A stretch of DNA of 64,000 nucleotides from Psychromonas ossibalaenae ATCC BAA-1528 (GTDB lineage Bacteria; Pseudomonadota; Gammaproteobacteria; Enterobacterales; Psychromonadaceae): NCBI RefSeq assembly GCF_000381745.1, contig NZ_KB906991.1, positions 1-64,000 on the forward strand, given 5' to 3'. Position numbers and translations under genes: made by a program. The first letter of the stretch is position 1, and the number at the start of each line of letters is the position of its first letter. The notes under the pieces were generated by a model. It saw only the letters and a list, made by a program, of their open reading frames with translations, searched no databases and was not told the DNA's origin. Positions 8,746 through 19,285 of the stretch are shown piece by piece.

Positions 8746-8902
8746 ATATCAAAGGCTAGTGACATTCATACCCCGTCATCTTAGTGACTAGGTAAGGGGG
8801 ATAGATGATGTTTTGCGTTGAGTTTTAAATCGTTAGTAAAAAGTTGGGATGTCGCTAATTGTTTTCTAGCTAAGATTCATCGTTTTTTCATTCAGGAGAT
8901 AA

Positions 8903-8934
8903 ACTGAGTCAGATTAACTTTAACCTGACTCAGT
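8903..8934 (-). terminator. Hairpin downstream of torD
   Basis: A perfect 10-bp inverted repeat (ACTGAGTCAG / CTGACTCAGT) with a 12-base loop lies 56 bases past the torD stop. On the minus strand it is followed by TTTAT, a short T-run, so it could end the torECAD transcript. The rest of 8541-8990 holds only the transposase remnant. Confidence 0.5.
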
Positions 8935-8990
8935 CTGCTTTACTCAGCAATGAGGTAATGCCTCGTTACTGATTGATTACGGGTCAATAA

Positions 8991-9617
8991 TTAGGCTTTT
9001 ATTGCTGCAATATCCTGCTCGATAAAAGCCTGCATTAACTGACAAATTCCCTGGTAAAAACCGGAGTTACTCACCTTTGTGGTTGCCGTTACAAAAAGCC
9101 CCAGCCATGGTAAAACCGACTCTTCGATAAACGCTACTTGTGTTTCACTTACCTCACCTCCATCCTGTATGATCAGGTTACCGAGGTAGTCAAGCTGAAT
9201 GGCAATATGGTCAGCAGGTTCATTAAAAGTCGGATCAACCGCTAAACCCTGCTTTTTAAATATCGCCAGCATATCGTGATGAGGCTGCTCAAAGAGTTGT
9301 CCCGTTTCCGATAGATAAACAGATGCGTAGGGTGGTGCACCTTTTTTTGCATCCGTTAAAAACAGCTCACTAAAATCAGCAGCTAACTCTAGCTCAGGTT
9401 GTTTAACTGCTAATACCGTTAATAAAGCGGATTTAATCTGCTTAACCGGCTTTTCAAAAACCGCTTCTTCGGCTAATTGATCTAATAACTGCAAACCTTC
9501 ACCAGAGAAATATAAAGCTAACTGCTCTTTATCCAGCTCTTTAGTGAGCAAGGTGGCAAACCACCAGTACAAACTTGCGCGTGATTCATTAACCACTGAA
9601 ATATCAGTATCCATCAT
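8991..9617 (-). CDS. torD: TorD, TorA-specific chaperone
   Basis: Cytoplasmic chaperone of the TorD/DmsD family, 208 residues, the standard length. It binds the Tat signal and core of apo-TorA and assists molybdenum cofactor insertion before export. The sequence shows the family's all-helical make-up and the conserved central motif region YASVYLSETGQLFEQPHHDM and EPADHIAIQLDYLGNLI (the E-P-x-D-H motif). It follows torA with a 3-base gap, so it is translationally coupled in the torECAD operon. The start could be either of two adjacent ATG codons. Confidence 0.95.
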   Translation of the reverse strand: MMDTDISVVNESRASLYWWFATLLTKELDKEQLALYFSGEGLQLLDQLAEEAVFEKPVKQIKSALLTVLAVKQPELELAADFSELFLTDAKKGAPPYASVYLSETGQLFEQPHHDMLAIFKKQGLAVDPTFNEPADHIAIQLDYLGNLIIQDGGEVSETQVAFIEESVLPWLGLFVTATTKVSNSGFYQGICQLMQAFIEQDIAAIKA

Positions 9618-9620
9618 CGC

Positions 9621-12086
9621 TTAACTCGCTTCTATTGGGCCAGAAAATGCAGTAACAGCAGGTGCCTGACCTTGGAATTTTTCATATTGCACTTGGCAGG
9701 TATTCGCACTGGTTGCCTGCGCAAGCTCTGAGGTTGGTATGTCCTGTGTTAAGGTATTTGGATCGCCATAGGTATCAAGTGAACCTATTTTCTCATCAAG
9801 AGGTGCATACCATGCGCCTTCTTCAATACGTGCAACACCTGTCGGGAAATTATCAGAGATAACTGCACCCGCGAGTAATTGTCCGCGTTTATTGAATACG
9901 CGTACTAAATCACCATCATTGATGTTACGTTTTTTTGCATCATCACTATTGATATATATAGGCTCGCGGCCTTGTACGGTGTAAGTTTCACGGAACGCTT
10001 GTGAATCACACATCTGCGAGTGTAAACGTTTATTAGGGTGGCAAGACTGCAGCCAAATAGGGTGCTTATCTGAACCTGGACCGCCGTGTGAACGTTCTGA
10101 CTTCTCAAACCACATTGGATGACCTTGGCACTCTTTGTAACCATATCTATCAATTTTACGGCTAAATATTTCGATAAATCCTGATGGTGTACCTAATGCA
10201 TTAATTTCAGGGTCTTCTCTGAAATCTGCTTGGCGAGTCCAATCTTTACCTTTACCAAAATCAACAAAACCTTCTTTCCAGAATGTTTTAAAGTCTGGCA
10301 TTGGGAAGTTGGCTTTATTCGATTCTACACAGTCGCTGTAAAGCTCTTCAACCCATTGCATCTCTGTTTTGCCGCGTGTGTAATCTTTTTCTTGACCAAG
10401 CTTACGCGCAAGCAGCGTAAATATTTCGAAATCTGTTTTAGATTGAAACAGGGGATCAACCAATTTCTGCATAGCAATAATGCCGCGTGCACTGTAAGAG
10501 CCATAAAGATCTAAATCATTACGTTCCCATTGCGTACAAGCGGGTAATACAATATCAGAGAAACGACAGGTTGCAGTCCAAGTAAAATCAACCGAAACAA
10601 CGGTTTCTAATTTATGAAATGCTTTTTTCATGTTGTTACGGTCTTGGTGATGATGCCAAGGGTTACAGCCTGAAAATACCATCATTTTAAGGTCGGGCAG
10701 GGTAATTGTTGCACCATTCGTTTGGATTTTTTTACCCGGCTCTAATATACAATCTATCCAGCGCGCAACAGGAATCGTACTGCTGTAACCTTTAAAGTCT
10801 TGATTTTTGTGGATACGATTTTGTGGTTTATCAGGGTTACGCGGGAAACCACCGGGGCCTGCTGCACCAGTTGAAGATACACCCACGGAGCTGTAATGAT
10901 GTGCGTAACTGATGCCGCCGCCCGGTAGGCCAATCTGGCCTAACATAGTTGCAAGTACCGCGGCCATCCAATAAGGCTGCTCACCATGCTGCTGACGTTG
11001 AATGCTCCAACCCACCATAATTTGAGTGCGTTCTTTAACAATGGAGCGTGCAAATTCGCGAATATCATCAGCTTTAATGCCGCAAATGGTTTCTGCCCAT
11101 TCAGGTGTTTTTTCAACTTTATCTTTTGTCTCACCTAACAAGTAAGGTAGAAAATCTTCAAAACCTAATGCATAGGTTTCGATAAACTTTTTATCGTATA
11201 ACTCTTCTTTGTACAGCGTATGTGCAATCGCCAGCATAAACGGTACATCGGTTTGCGGGTTAATGTACTGCTGCTCTGAATTTAGGTAATCTTGAGTTTT
11301 AGTGACAACCGGATCAACGCTGATCACGCGGATCTCTTTATTAGCAATTTTCTCTTTTAATTGCTCAAGATATTCAAATGATTCGTGGGTTTCACAGTTC
11401 CAGCCTACTTGTAGGTTTTTAACTAAATCATTTCCCCACAATACAATGGTTTTACTGTTTTTAAGAATAAGCGGCCATGATGTACCTTGTGCGTAAACTT
11501 CAGTCGTACCAAGTACATAAGGCATAATTGTTTGCCCTGCACCGGTTGAGTAGTCTCCCACTTTGTTAACCGTATAACCGTGCATCGCAATAGCACGTGC
11601 CATATGATTACCACATGAATGTACTTGGCCTGTTGAACGCCAGCCGGTGCTGCCGGCATGAATTGCCCATGGACCATACTGAGTCTGCATGCGCTCTAGT
11701 TCAGCATGGAAAAGCGAAATAGCTTCATCCCAGGTGACACGAATAAAGCGGTTGTCTCCACGTTTAGTCGTATCACTTTTTTCACGGTTTAAATACCACT
11801 CATAACGCACCATAGGGTAACGGATACGAGATGGGCTATAGATAATACCTTTGATGCCGTTAAGCATCTCGGTTGGGTATTTATCGGCTTCAAATGCTTT
11901 AATTTCTTGCACTTTACCGGCATAAACGCGGGCGCGGAATGCGCCCCAGTGTGAGCCTGATATTTTCCAGGTCCCTTTTGTTTCTGCTGCCGCCGCTTCT
12001 GCGACTTGTAATAAACCAGGGCCGACTAATACCGCTGTACTGGAGACCATCAAACCTTTTAAAAAACTACGTCTTGAAATTGACAT
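9621..12086 (-). CDS. torA: Trimethylamine-N-oxide reductase TorA
   Basis: Periplasmic molybdopterin-guanine-dinucleotide enzyme that reduces TMAO to trimethylamine as the terminal step of anaerobic respiration. It has 821 residues. The N-terminus carries a twin-arginine signal ([19 protein letters not shown]) ending near residues 31-33. Typical DMSO-reductase-family blocks follow: [17 protein letters not shown], an active-site region around [26 protein letters not shown], and a C-terminal cofactor-binding half ending in the [13 protein letters not shown] region. There is no N-terminal CxxC cluster motif, as expected for TorA, which lacks an iron-sulfur cluster. It lies 12 bases after torC, which donates electrons to it. 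Confidence 0.97.
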   Translation of the reverse strand: MSISRRSFLKGLMVSSTAVLVGPGLLQVAEAAAAETKGTWKISGSHWGAFRARVYAGKVQEIKAFEADKYPTEMLNGIKGIIYSPSRIRYPMVRYEWYLNREKSDTTKRGDNRFIRVTWDEAISLFHAELERMQTQYGPWAIHAGSTGWRSTGQVHSCGNHMARAIAMHGYTVNKVGDYSTGAGQTIMPYVLGTTEVYAQGTSWPLILKNSKTIVLWGNDLVKNLQVGWNCETHESFEYLEQLKEKIANKEIRVISVDPVVTKTQDYLNSEQQYINPQTDVPFMLAIAHTLYKEELYDKKFIETYALGFEDFLPYLLGETKDKVEKTPEWAETICGIKADDIREFARSIVKERTQIMVGWSIQRQQHGEQPYWMAAVLATMLGQIGLPGGGISYAHHYSSVGVSSTGAAGPGGFPRNPDKPQNRIHKNQDFKGYSSTIPVARWIDCILEPGKKIQTNGATITLPDLKMMVFSGCNPWHHHQDRNNMKKAFHKLETVVSVDFTWTATCRFSDIVLPACTQWERNDLDLYGSYSARGIIAMQKLVDPLFQSKTDFEIFTLLARKLGQEKDYTRGKTEMQWVEELYSDCVESNKANFPMPDFKTFWKEGFVDFGKGKDWTRQADFREDPEINALGTPSGFIEIFSRKIDRYGYKECQGHPMWFEKSERSHGGPGSDKHPIWLQSCHPNKRLHSQMCDSQAFRETYTVQGREPIYINSDDAKKRNINDGDLVRVFNKRGQLLAGAVISDNFPTGVARIEEGAWYAPLDEKIGSLDTYGDPNTLTQDIPTSELAQATSANTCQVQYEKFQGQAPAVTAFSGPIEAS

Positions 12087-12098
12087 GAGACCTCCTAA

Positions 12099-13280
12099 TT
12101 AATGTGCTTCATCTGAAAAATCAGATGAATGTTTTTGTAGATATTTAAGCACTAGGGCTTGCGTATCGCCATCTAAGTTTACAAACGACAACATACCATT
12201 GAACATGCCTGGCCAAGTGTTGCTGTCAAAATGGCCTTCAGCTGGCTGGGTATGACAAACACTACAACTTGTGTCGTAAGTCGTTTTTGCAAAGGTCCAT
12301 AAAGTATCGCGCGACTCGGTTAATGACTTATTATGCATCCACAGTTCTAGGCTTACTTTCTGCCATGGCAATCCAGTTAAATTATCTTCTTTAGTTTCAC
12401 CTTTCTGCATGTATTGATCGCTTTGGGCAACTTCTTTGGTTAAGTACCCTTCGTTAATATTCATCGCAAAATCTTCAAACATCACGCGGCCGAAACCTTT
12501 GGTCTTACGCCATGTGTCGATTTCAACTTTAATTGCATCACCACTGACTTCAAGTATCTTTACTTCTGTCGCTGCATTTAGCTGTCCAGCTTCAGTGGCC
12601 AAACTTTTATCGGTAAATAGCGGCAGTTGACGAACGCTGTAATAGTTTTCACCTTTTTTATAACCCGAGGTTGCCATTGCTTCTAATTTAGCTAATGTGC
12701 CTTCACCAGACTCCATATCTTCAGGTAATTCATGGGCAATACCTTTATGACAATCGACACAGCTTTGATCGCGTTCTGCCGCCATTTTCATCTGCACTTG
12801 TGCTCGTTCAGACATGATTTCAAAATCCATGCTGTCGTAATTATGGCAGTTTTTACACTCTAATGAGTTGTTTGCAGAGAATCGATCCCACTCATGCTGA
12901 GCAAGTTCGCCGCGTTTATCCAGGAATTTTTCGCGTGTATCTATGGTGCCGAATACCGCTCCCCAGACCTCTTTTGACGCCTGCATTTTACGTGCAATTT
13001 TATCCGTCCAATTATGTGGTACGTGACAATCAGGACAAGTTGCGCGAACACCAGAGCTGTTTTTCCAATGTACAGTTTCTTGTAGCTCGACATAAACATT
13101 TTCTGACATTTCGTGGCAGCCAATACAAAACTCTTCAGTATTGGTGACTTCAAGTGCGGTATTAAAACCACCCCAGAAAATAATACCCGCGAGAAAACCG
13201 CCAATGGTGAGGAATCCAAAACTTAAATGGACGCTTGGTTTACTGACAATCTGCCAGAACCGTTTAAATAGTTTATTCAT
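12099..13280 (-). CDS. torC: TorC, pentaheme c-type cytochrome
   Basis: Membrane-anchored NapC/NirT-family cytochrome of 393 residues that oxidises menaquinol and passes electrons to TorA. An N-terminal helix (about 17-37, [20 protein letters not shown]) anchors it. Five CXXCH sites are visible: CIGCH, CPDCH, CKNCH, CVDCH and, in the extra C-terminal domain, CSVCH. The last heme domain is the TorC-specific part that contacts TorA and, in E. coli, TorS. The gene lies between torE and torA in the same direction. Confidence 0.96.
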   Translation of the reverse strand: MNKLFKRFWQIVSKPSVHLSFGFLTIGGFLAGIIFWGGFNTALEVTNTEEFCIGCHEMSENVYVELQETVHWKNSSGVRATCPDCHVPHNWTDKIARKMQASKEVWGAVFGTIDTREKFLDKRGELAQHEWDRFSANNSLECKNCHNYDSMDFEIMSERAQVQMKMAAERDQSCVDCHKGIAHELPEDMESGEGTLAKLEAMATSGYKKGENYYSVRQLPLFTDKSLATEAGQLNAATEVKILEVSGDAIKVEIDTWRKTKGFGRVMFEDFAMNINEGYLTKEVAQSDQYMQKGETKEDNLTGLPWQKVSLELWMHNKSLTESRDTLWTFAKTTYDTSCSVCHTQPAEGHFDSNTWPGMFNGMLSFVNLDGDTQALVLKYLQKHSSDFSDEAH

Positions 13281-13340
13281 AACTAGACCTTAGTAATGAG
13301 AATAATGAAAAGGTAAAAAGAAAAAGGGCTGCTGGTGTGT

Positions 13341-13514
13341 TTAACCATGACCAGGAGGGCCCATTACAAACATTTGTAAAAACCAAACGGAAAATCCATA
13401 TCCACCAATAGCGAAAAGGCTTAAGATAGGAAATAATAAGACAGTTAGCATTAAAAAAGTCTTCCATTCGGAAATGCGTGTTATCTGTTCTGATTCTGTT
13501 TTTTTATTCGCCAT
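13341..13514 (-). CDS. torE: TorE, small membrane protein of the TMAO reductase system
   Basis: Short gene of 57 residues that I read directly from the minus strand. It begins MANKKTESEQ and has one membrane helix (MLTVLLFPILSLFAIGGYGF), followed by a tail ending FVMGPPGHG. This matches the TorE/NapE family, whose members are about 55-65 residues and share the FPIL...GGYGF...GPPG pattern. It is the first gene of the operon, 60 bases before torC, and a tor box lies 155 bases upstream. The function of TorE is not well defined. A longer antisense-frame reading over the same bases has no such support. Confidence 0.9.
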   Translation of the reverse strand: MANKKTESEQITRISEWKTFLMLTVLLFPILSLFAIGGYGFSVWFLQMFVMGPPGHG

Positions 13515-13668
13515 AATGATTCCAATGTCGTGTAGTTATGATAATAAAAGTTAATGGATTGAAACTTCTGTCATTAATTAGAGCAATTAGTGTAATAACC
13601 GCACTTTAACTAAGTGATATGAATAACGATGAGGGGAGAAATGTCAGTTTGCGTAAAATTGTGAAAAA

Positions 13669-13678
13669 ATATGAACAG
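13669..13678 (-). promoter_or_regulatory. tor box (TorR binding decamer) upstream of torECAD
   Basis: The minus strand reads CTGTTCATAT, identical to the decameric tor-box consensus described for TorR in E. coli. It lies in the 345-base divergent region between torE and torR. A weaker match (GTGTTCATCT, two mismatches, minus strand) is at 13796-13805, close to the torR start, and may serve autoregulation. Promoter hexamers were not assigned. Confidence 0.7.
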
Positions 13679-13859
13679 AATGGCGGCGACAAAACGGTTT
13701 GTTGTTTTCATACATATTTATAAGTGCCTACTGCAAGATTGATAATAATCAGAACAATTATTTTTGACGGCGTTATCATAGCGGCCAGTTAAGTTAGATG
13801 AACACAATATGTAAAAATGTTATTAGATTTTTCGATAACAAGCGAATAGGAAGTAAAGC

Positions 13860-14588
13860 TTGAACGGTAAACATATTTTAGTGGTTGAAGATGAAGCGAT
13901 AACGCGAGCCAAGTTGGTTGGTTATTTTCAGCATTCGGGTTATCAAGTGAGTGAAGCAGAAAATAAAGCTCAAATGAATGCGGTCTTAGAAAATCATCAC
14001 ATTGATTTAGTCATGTTAGATATTAATCTACCGGATGAAGATGGTTTGATGATTACGCGAAATTTACGCAGTCAGTCGACTATTGGTATTGTACTGGTGA
14101 CGGGGCGCAGTGACTCAATTGATAAAATCATCGGCTTAGAAATGGGGGCGGATGATTACGTTACTAAGCCGTTTGAATTAAGAGAGTTATTAGTTAGAGT
14201 TAAAAATATTCTATGGAGAATGTCTCTTACTGAACAAAAGCCTGTTACCGCAGCAAAAACGGTTAAAATTGAAGAGGATGATCTGTTTCGCTTCGGTGAA
14301 TGCTGTTTTGATATTCCAAAACGTAAATTACTTAAAAACAATATTCCGGTAAAATTGACCAAAGCTGAATACGACATGTTAGTCGCTTTTGTGGCTAACC
14401 CGAGTCGAGTGCTTAGTCGCGATCGATTACTTAACCTTATTGATCATCGTGTTGATGCGCCCAATGATCGAACTATCGATGTGCTTGTTCGAAGGTTACG
14501 TAATAAAATTGAAGATAATGCAAAAGATCCTCAGATTTTCATTACTGTTCACGGTGAAGGTTATTTCTTTGCTTCAGATGTAAGTTAG
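13860..14588 (+). CDS. torR: TorR, response regulator of TMAO respiration
   Basis: OmpR-family response regulator of 242 residues. The receiver domain (about 3-118) has acidic residues at VVEDEA, the phosphoacceptor aspartate in VMLDINLPDEDG and the late lysine in VTKPFELRELLVRVKN. The DNA-binding winged helix occupies about 140-242 (LTKAEYDMLVAF, TIDVLVRRLRNKIE). The sequence tracks E. coli TorR almost block by block. The start is TTG, preceded by AGGAAG at good spacing, because the receiver begins within seven residues of it. It is divergent from torE, and its last four bases overlap the end of torT on the other strand. Confidence 0.95.
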   Translation: MNGKHILVVEDEAITRAKLVGYFQHSGYQVSEAENKAQMNAVLENHHIDLVMLDINLPDEDGLMITRNLRSQSTIGIVLVTGRSDSIDKIIGLEMGADDYVTKPFELRELLVRVKNILWRMSLTEQKPVTAAKTVKIEEDDLFRFGECCFDIPKRKLLKNNIPVKLTKAEYDMLVAFVANPSRVLSRDRLLNLIDHRVDAPNDRTIDVLVRRLRNKIEDNAKDPQIFITVHGEGYFFASDVS

Positions 14589-15643
14589 TTGCTGCCAACT
14601 TCATAGGTCGGTTTAAAGTGACTCGGTGATAAAGAGTGCTCAGCATTAAATTTATTTATAGTATTCTGGTCGATGGAAATTATTTCAGGTGCTTGTTCTA
14701 CATTTAATGCTCCCGTTTGTAAATAATCAACTGCTTGATTGATAGCCATTCTACCTTGCAGTACCATTTGATCTGAATTCGCCATTAATATTTTTTTACG
14801 TTTGATACCTCGATAGACACCATGGCTAAGATAATGACTCAGAATTTTAGGCCGCTGCTCTTTAGATAATTGTGCAACTTCACTAATCGCCATCTCTGCC
14901 ATCACTGCATTACCCGCTAAATAATCGATATTTGAATATTTTTCCAAGGTGTTTTTTAACAAAGAGAATTGAATGATTTTTTCATTTAACCCGTATTGTA
15001 TTGTCACTATTTCTATATTGCTGTCTGCTAAGGCCGCTTGTAAACCTGCCGTAGATTGTGAACTGCCGCCACCCGTTTTAGGACCTGGGAACCATGCAAG
15101 TTGAGCCGTTTTTTGATGAGACTGCATATTGTGATATTTAACCAGGTACTCACCCAGTTTATAGCTCATTTGATACCAGGAAACACCCGTTCTTCCGGTA
15201 ATGTTTTGTGTGGAAATTTCATTGACGAGGGCAAAAATGGGGGTTTTTTGGTTTACCTGTATTAATTTTTGATTCAATTGTTCAAAATTGACAGAACCAA
15301 CTAATATAGCACTTGCCTGCCAGTGAATACATTGTTCAATCTGTCTTAATTGTTCATCGGTATTTCCATAACCACCTGCTTCAAGGACTTTTAATTCAAT
15401 TGATCTTTGTTTTGCTTGTTCAGTCATGCCAAAATTGATACTTAGCCAGTAAGAATCTTTTAGGTGTGGATAGACGGCGCAAATTTTGATAGCAGTTACT
15501 GGTTGAGGATTGACTGGTCGAACGCTGATTGGTTGAGGGCTGTTATTTGTTATCTGCTCAGCAGAGTGAACTGCGGATGAAAAACAAAAGAAAAAACTTA
15601 TCATTGTTAGTGGTAAAACTAAAAATATTTTCACAAAAATCAA
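14585..15643 (-). CDS. torT: TorT, periplasmic TMAO-binding sensor protein
   Basis: Periplasmic binding protein of 352 residues that presents TMAO to the sensor kinase TorS. It has an N-terminal signal peptide (IFLVLPLTMISFFFCFSSAVHS) followed by a two-lobed sugar-binding-protein fold. Typical segments are IKICAVYPHLKDSYWLSINFG, a central AWFPGPKTGGGSSQSTAGL, and MVLQGRMAINQAVDYL. The gene is divergent from torS (46 bases apart) and converges on torR with a 4-base tail overlap. The set of three regulators together with torECAD makes the assignment firm. Confidence 0.93.
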   Translation of the reverse strand: MIFVKIFLVLPLTMISFFFCFSSAVHSAEQITNNSPQPISVRPVNPQPVTAIKICAVYPHLKDSYWLSINFGMTEQAKQRSIELKVLEAGGYGNTDEQLRQIEQCIHWQASAILVGSVNFEQLNQKLIQVNQKTPIFALVNEISTQNITGRTGVSWYQMSYKLGEYLVKYHNMQSHQKTAQLAWFPGPKTGGGSSQSTAGLQAALADSNIEIVTIQYGLNEKIIQFSLLKNTLEKYSNIDYLAGNAVMAEMAISEVAQLSKEQRPKILSHYLSHGVYRGIKRKKILMANSDQMVLQGRMAINQAVDYLQTGALNVEQAPEIISIDQNTINKFNAEHSLSPSHFKPTYEVGSN

Positions 15644-15689
15644 CTCTATTTAAAGATTAATCAGCCGTTCAGTATAAGAGGATATTACA

Positions 15690-18671
15690 TTGCACTTTCG
15701 TCGAAGTATAGGTAACAAGCTATTATTTGCCTTTAGCTTTGTAGCCGGTCTGCTGCTTTTTGTGAGTATCGTTGCTTGGAATGGACTCAGTCTTATTGCC
15801 AGTACCGGCGATACGATCACACGGCAAACATTACCCATACTTTCAAGTGCTCGCGAACTGGCAAATATCAGCTTACAAATTACTCATGCCGCGACGTTAT
15901 TAAAAAACACCACTGATGAAGCGCAGCGAAAAGAAAATAGTCTGCAGCTTAAACAACTTAACTTAACGATTGAAGAGGAATTTACCGCACTTGAATTACT
16001 TAACATTAATAATAACAATTTAGTCTACTTGTTAGCGCTTAAAAACGAAATTAGTCAAAACATTGAACAACTTGGTAACTTTTCAAAAGCTAAAATTACC
16101 AATAAGAAGCAACTGGATGAAAATTTTGGGGTAGTAAAAACGTCTGTACATGCACTTTCAGTGTTGTCTCAATCACAAGTCGCCAATGCAAGTACTTTTG
16201 CATTAGTACGTTTATCTGGGCTTTATGATCTGATAGAGCAAAGCAATAAACTTGTGCAGGCGCAGCAGGAGATTGATTTAATTATTGAGGATGATTTAAA
16301 TCTACTTGATAAAATGTCAGCGCTGGAACGCCATGCTTTAGAACTCGAGCAAATAGCGAACTTAGTGATGTCTACAGGGCAATATCAGCAGTTAAATGAG
16401 CTTGCTAAGCTAAAAAACAGCCACTTGCAGCTGATACACCAACTGGTTGAAGCAATTTCTGATCCCTATAGATTTAACCTGGCGCGTTCAGCGTTGAGTC
16501 AGCTAAAATTATTTGATGACTTTATTGCTGACCAACAAAGAGCCATTGATTTAGAACAGCAGCAAAATCAACTGCATCAGCACATTTCAACGCAGTTAGA
16601 TCAATTAAATCAAGGCATTTTAAGCTTAGTTAAGCGCCAAGGTGAATTAGCCAAGCAAACCAGTTTACAGCATCAAAAATTGGTTTTCTGGTCACAAAAC
16701 GTTTTCTTAATAACGACCTTAATCTCACTTATTGTTATCGTATTCGTGATGTGGAAAGTGGTATATCAAGGCATCGTTTTTAAATTACAAAAACACACCG
16801 ATGCAATTGAAAAACTGGCTGCAGGCGATCTTGAAATTACCGTAGCGTCATCTAATGATGAAGAGTTAAAGCATATGGCTGATGCCCTAGGTGTTTTTCG
16901 AGAACAGGCCATTAAAAAGCAGCAGCTTGAAGTTGAACAACAGCAGACAGAAAAAGAATTACGTCTGCACAAAGACAACCTAGAACAACTGGTCGGCCTT
17001 AGAACTGAGGAGTTAAGCCAAACCAACAAAAAATTAAATAATGAATCTAAAGCACATGCCGCCGCTAAGCTGCAGGCTGAACAAGCTAATAGGGCTAAGT
17101 CAGTATTTTTGGCGACTATGAGCCATGAAATACGCACACCAATGAGCGGCATGATTGGTACTTTAGAGCTTTTAGCCGATACAAACCTTACTAACGATCA
17201 ACAAAAGTACGCTGAGACAATTTTATATTCAGGGGAAAGTTTGCTTGAGATCCTTAATGATATTCTTGACTATTCTAAAATAGAAGCGGGTCATATTGAG
17301 CTTTCTTACCGTGCTGTGGATTTAGTTAAATTAGGTCAAGATGTAATCCAGTTGATGCAGGCTAGGGCGGTAAACAAGGGCTTACTGTTACGTTTTGAAA
17401 TGGGGCTGAATATTGAAATCTGGCGTCATGCTGACCTTGGAAAGTTACGACAAGTATTATTGAATCTGATTAGTAATGCGATTAAGTATACGCAGCGGGG
17501 AAGTATCGTTTTATCTATATCTGCCAGTAATGAGAACAAGACAGGCTCATCCGAGATTACCTTTTCAGTAACAGACACAGGCTGCGGCATTGCTAAAGAT
17601 AAACAAGCACTCGCATTCGAAGCATTTACTCAAGTGGAAAATTTACAAACTGCAACAGGTACAGGCTTAGGGTTGGCAATATGTCAGCATCTGGTTAGTG
17701 CAATGCAGGGGAGTTTATCTCTGATAAGTGAAGAAAATCGAGGCAGCTGCTTTTCGTTTACTATACCTGCTGATAAAGCCTCCACTGAGGCGGTTCAGGC
17801 ACAACAGGTAGTAACCATGCCGTCAAATGCGCTATCACCAAGCTATAACGTTTTAATCGTCGAAGATAATGAAATCAACCTTGATGTTGCGTGTGCTTTA
17901 GTTAATAAGCTTGGACATCATGTAACTGCGGCTAAAAATGGGACTAGCGCACTTAAGTACATGTTAGAAAGCAACTATGACTTAGCCTTGCTTGATATCA
18001 ACTTACCCGATATTGACGGCGTTACGCTCTGCAGGCAGCTCAAAGCGATGGCTAAAGAAAAACAGCATGCGCTTAAAACGATTGCAGTGTCTGCTCATGT
18101 TTTTAATGAAGATATTACCAAGTTTATCGCATCAGGTTTTGATGGTTTTGTCGCAAAACCCGTGCAGATGAAAAAGCTAAAACCAAGTGTTGCCCAAGTC
18201 ATGTTAAACGCTGCAGGTTTGATTAGTCAGCCCCTTGAAAAAGGTAAAACGGCGAGTGAACCCGTCAATGAAAGTAATACTAGTTCAGCATCAGAAGCTA
18301 ACCCGAACAACGATTTTTCAAAAAATGAAAATGACTATCTAAATTCGTTATTATTCGATCTTGATATCCCTAACCAGGATATCGAGTATCTAGGTTGTGA
18401 AAAAGTAAAACAACTTGCTTTGTTATTCTGTCAGCAAGTGGAAAGTGAATACAACCGTTTTTCCACGCTGTCGGCTCATCAACAACAAAAAAAACTCCAT
18501 AAACTCAAAGGTGCGGCTATCGCTTTAGGTTTAGTGAGATTACACCACTTATGTGAGCAGTTAGAGTCACATTGCCAGACTGAAGCGCTTAATAATAAGC
18601 AGCTGCATAGACTCGATGAATTAATCACTCGGTCATCTTTTGAGCTTAATCAATACGCTAAAAATATTTAA
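15690..18671 (+). CDS. torS: TorS, hybrid sensor histidine kinase for TMAO
   Basis: Inner-membrane tripartite sensor kinase of 993 residues. Order: a first membrane helix (about 10-35), a long helical periplasmic sensor (about 36-330) that receives TorT, a second helix (about 335-360), HAMP, a coiled coil, and a histidine kinase core with [11 protein letters not shown]. The ATPase boxes include a GTGLGLAI G-box. A receiver domain ([12 protein letters not shown]) and a C-terminal HPt domain with [13 protein letters not shown] follow. The phosphorelay ends on TorR. The start is TTG with AGAGGA upstream, and it reads straight into the first helix. Stretches of the coiled coil are rich in glutamine ([11 protein letters not shown]). 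Confidence 0.95.
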   Translation: MHFRRSIGNKLLFAFSFVAGLLLFVSIVAWNGLSLIASTGDTITRQTLPILSSARELANISLQITHAATLLKNTTDEAQRKENSLQLKQLNLTIEEEFTALELLNINNNNLVYLLALKNEISQNIEQLGNFSKAKITNKKQLDENFGVVKTSVHALSVLSQSQVANASTFALVRLSGLYDLIEQSNKLVQAQQEIDLIIEDDLNLLDKMSALERHALELEQIANLVMSTGQYQQLNELAKLKNSHLQLIHQLVEAISDPYRFNLARSALSQLKLFDDFIADQQRAIDLEQQQNQLHQHISTQLDQLNQGILSLVKRQGELAKQTSLQHQKLVFWSQNVFLITTLISLIVIVFVMWKVVYQGIVFKLQKHTDAIEKLAAGDLEITVASSNDEELKHMADALGVFREQAIKKQQLEVEQQQTEKELRLHKDNLEQLVGLRTEELSQTNKKLNNESKAHAAAKLQAEQANRAKSVFLATMSHEIRTPMSGMIGTLELLADTNLTNDQQKYAETILYSGESLLEILNDILDYSKIEAGHIELSYRAVDLVKLGQDVIQLMQARAVNKGLLLRFEMGLNIEIWRHADLGKLRQVLLNLISNAIKYTQRGSIVLSISASNENKTGSSEITFSVTDTGCGIAKDKQALAFEAFTQVENLQTATGTGLGLAICQHLVSAMQGSLSLISEENRGSCFSFTIPADKASTEAVQAQQVVTMPSNALSPSYNVLIVEDNEINLDVACALVNKLGHHVTAAKNGTSALKYMLESNYDLALLDINLPDIDGVTLCRQLKAMAKEKQHALKTIAVSAHVFNEDITKFIASGFDGFVAKPVQMKKLKPSVAQVMLNAAGLISQPLEKGKTASEPVNESNTSSASEANPNNDFSKNENDYLNSLLFDLDIPNQDIEYLGCEKVKQLALLFCQQVESEYNRFSTLSAHQQQKKLHKLKGAAIALGLVRLHHLCEQLESHCQTEALNNKQLHRLDELITRSSFELNQYAKNI

Positions 18672-18896
18672 ATAAGTAAAAATAAATGTAAGGTTGTTGT
18701 AGTTATTTTCGGGAAATCGCTATGGGCCTTTATTAAGACTGCAACATATTGTAACTGAGTAATATTTACCGCAAATTTGAAGTTTCTAAGTCATCACAAG
18801 ACGGTAATGGATGCTATAAGGTTAAGATATCTTATGTCATTGTTTTTGAAGGCTTTGGGGAGTTTTATTAGATGTATGAGGATGTTACTGAAAAAA

Positions 18897-18972
18897 TGGT
18901 GCTCGCTACTGGACTCGAACCAGTGACCTACGCCATGTCATGGCGGCACTCTACCAACTGAGTTAAGCGAGC
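18897..18972 (-). tRNA. tRNA-Val(GAC), first copy
   Basis: A 76-nt cloverleaf is read on the minus strand: acceptor GCTCGCT pairing with AGCGAGC, D-arm ACTC...GAGT, anticodon loop ATGACAT (anticodon GAC, valine), T-loop TTCGAGT in stem ACTGG/CCAGT, and encoded CCA. The outermost anticodon-stem pair is C-T, a mismatch, while the other four pairs are normal. T6 follows the CCA on the minus strand and may help termination. Confidence 0.9.
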
Positions 18973-19013
18973 ATTATTTTTTGTATGCTGATCAACGTTG
19001 CAGAACAAGAAAA

Positions 19014-19089
19014 TGGTGCTCGCTACTGGACTCGAACCAGTGACCTACGCCATGTCATGGCGGCACTCTACCAACTGAGTTAAGCGAGC
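19014..19089 (-). tRNA. tRNA-Val(GAC), second copy
   Basis: It is identical over its 76 nt to the copy 41 bases away, and on the minus strand this one is transcribed first. It has anticodon GAC and encoded CCA, with the same C-T top pair in the anticodon stem. The short spacer suggests a shared precursor transcript processed into two tRNAs. Confidence 0.9.
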
Positions 19090-19205
19090 GTTATTTTCTT
19101 TGCTGTTGAAAGCGAGATGATTTTGCTTTGTCCTCGGTAAACTGTCAATAGTTCTTTTAAGTTTCTGGTTCGTTTGATGTTTTTTTGCACGTATCGGATA
19201 AAAAA

Positions 19206-19246
19206 CTGTTAAGTTAAGCAAAAGTGATGGTTTTTTAACTTAACAG
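19206..19246 (-). terminator. Intrinsic terminator of the lipoprotein gene
   Basis: A perfect 12-bp inverted repeat (CTGTTAAGTTAA / TTAACTTAACAG) with a 17-base loop is followed on the minus strand by TTTTTTA. It lies 40 bases past the lipoprotein stop codon. Confidence 0.75.
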
Positions 19247-19285
19247 CTAAGTGTTGCTGTATACCCTTTATTATGGGGCGGGTGT

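Noticed and set aside
13273-13467. Alternative 64-codon open frame over the torE region
   Set aside because: The overlapping frame at 13341-13514 encodes a clear TorE protein; the other frame has no family features.
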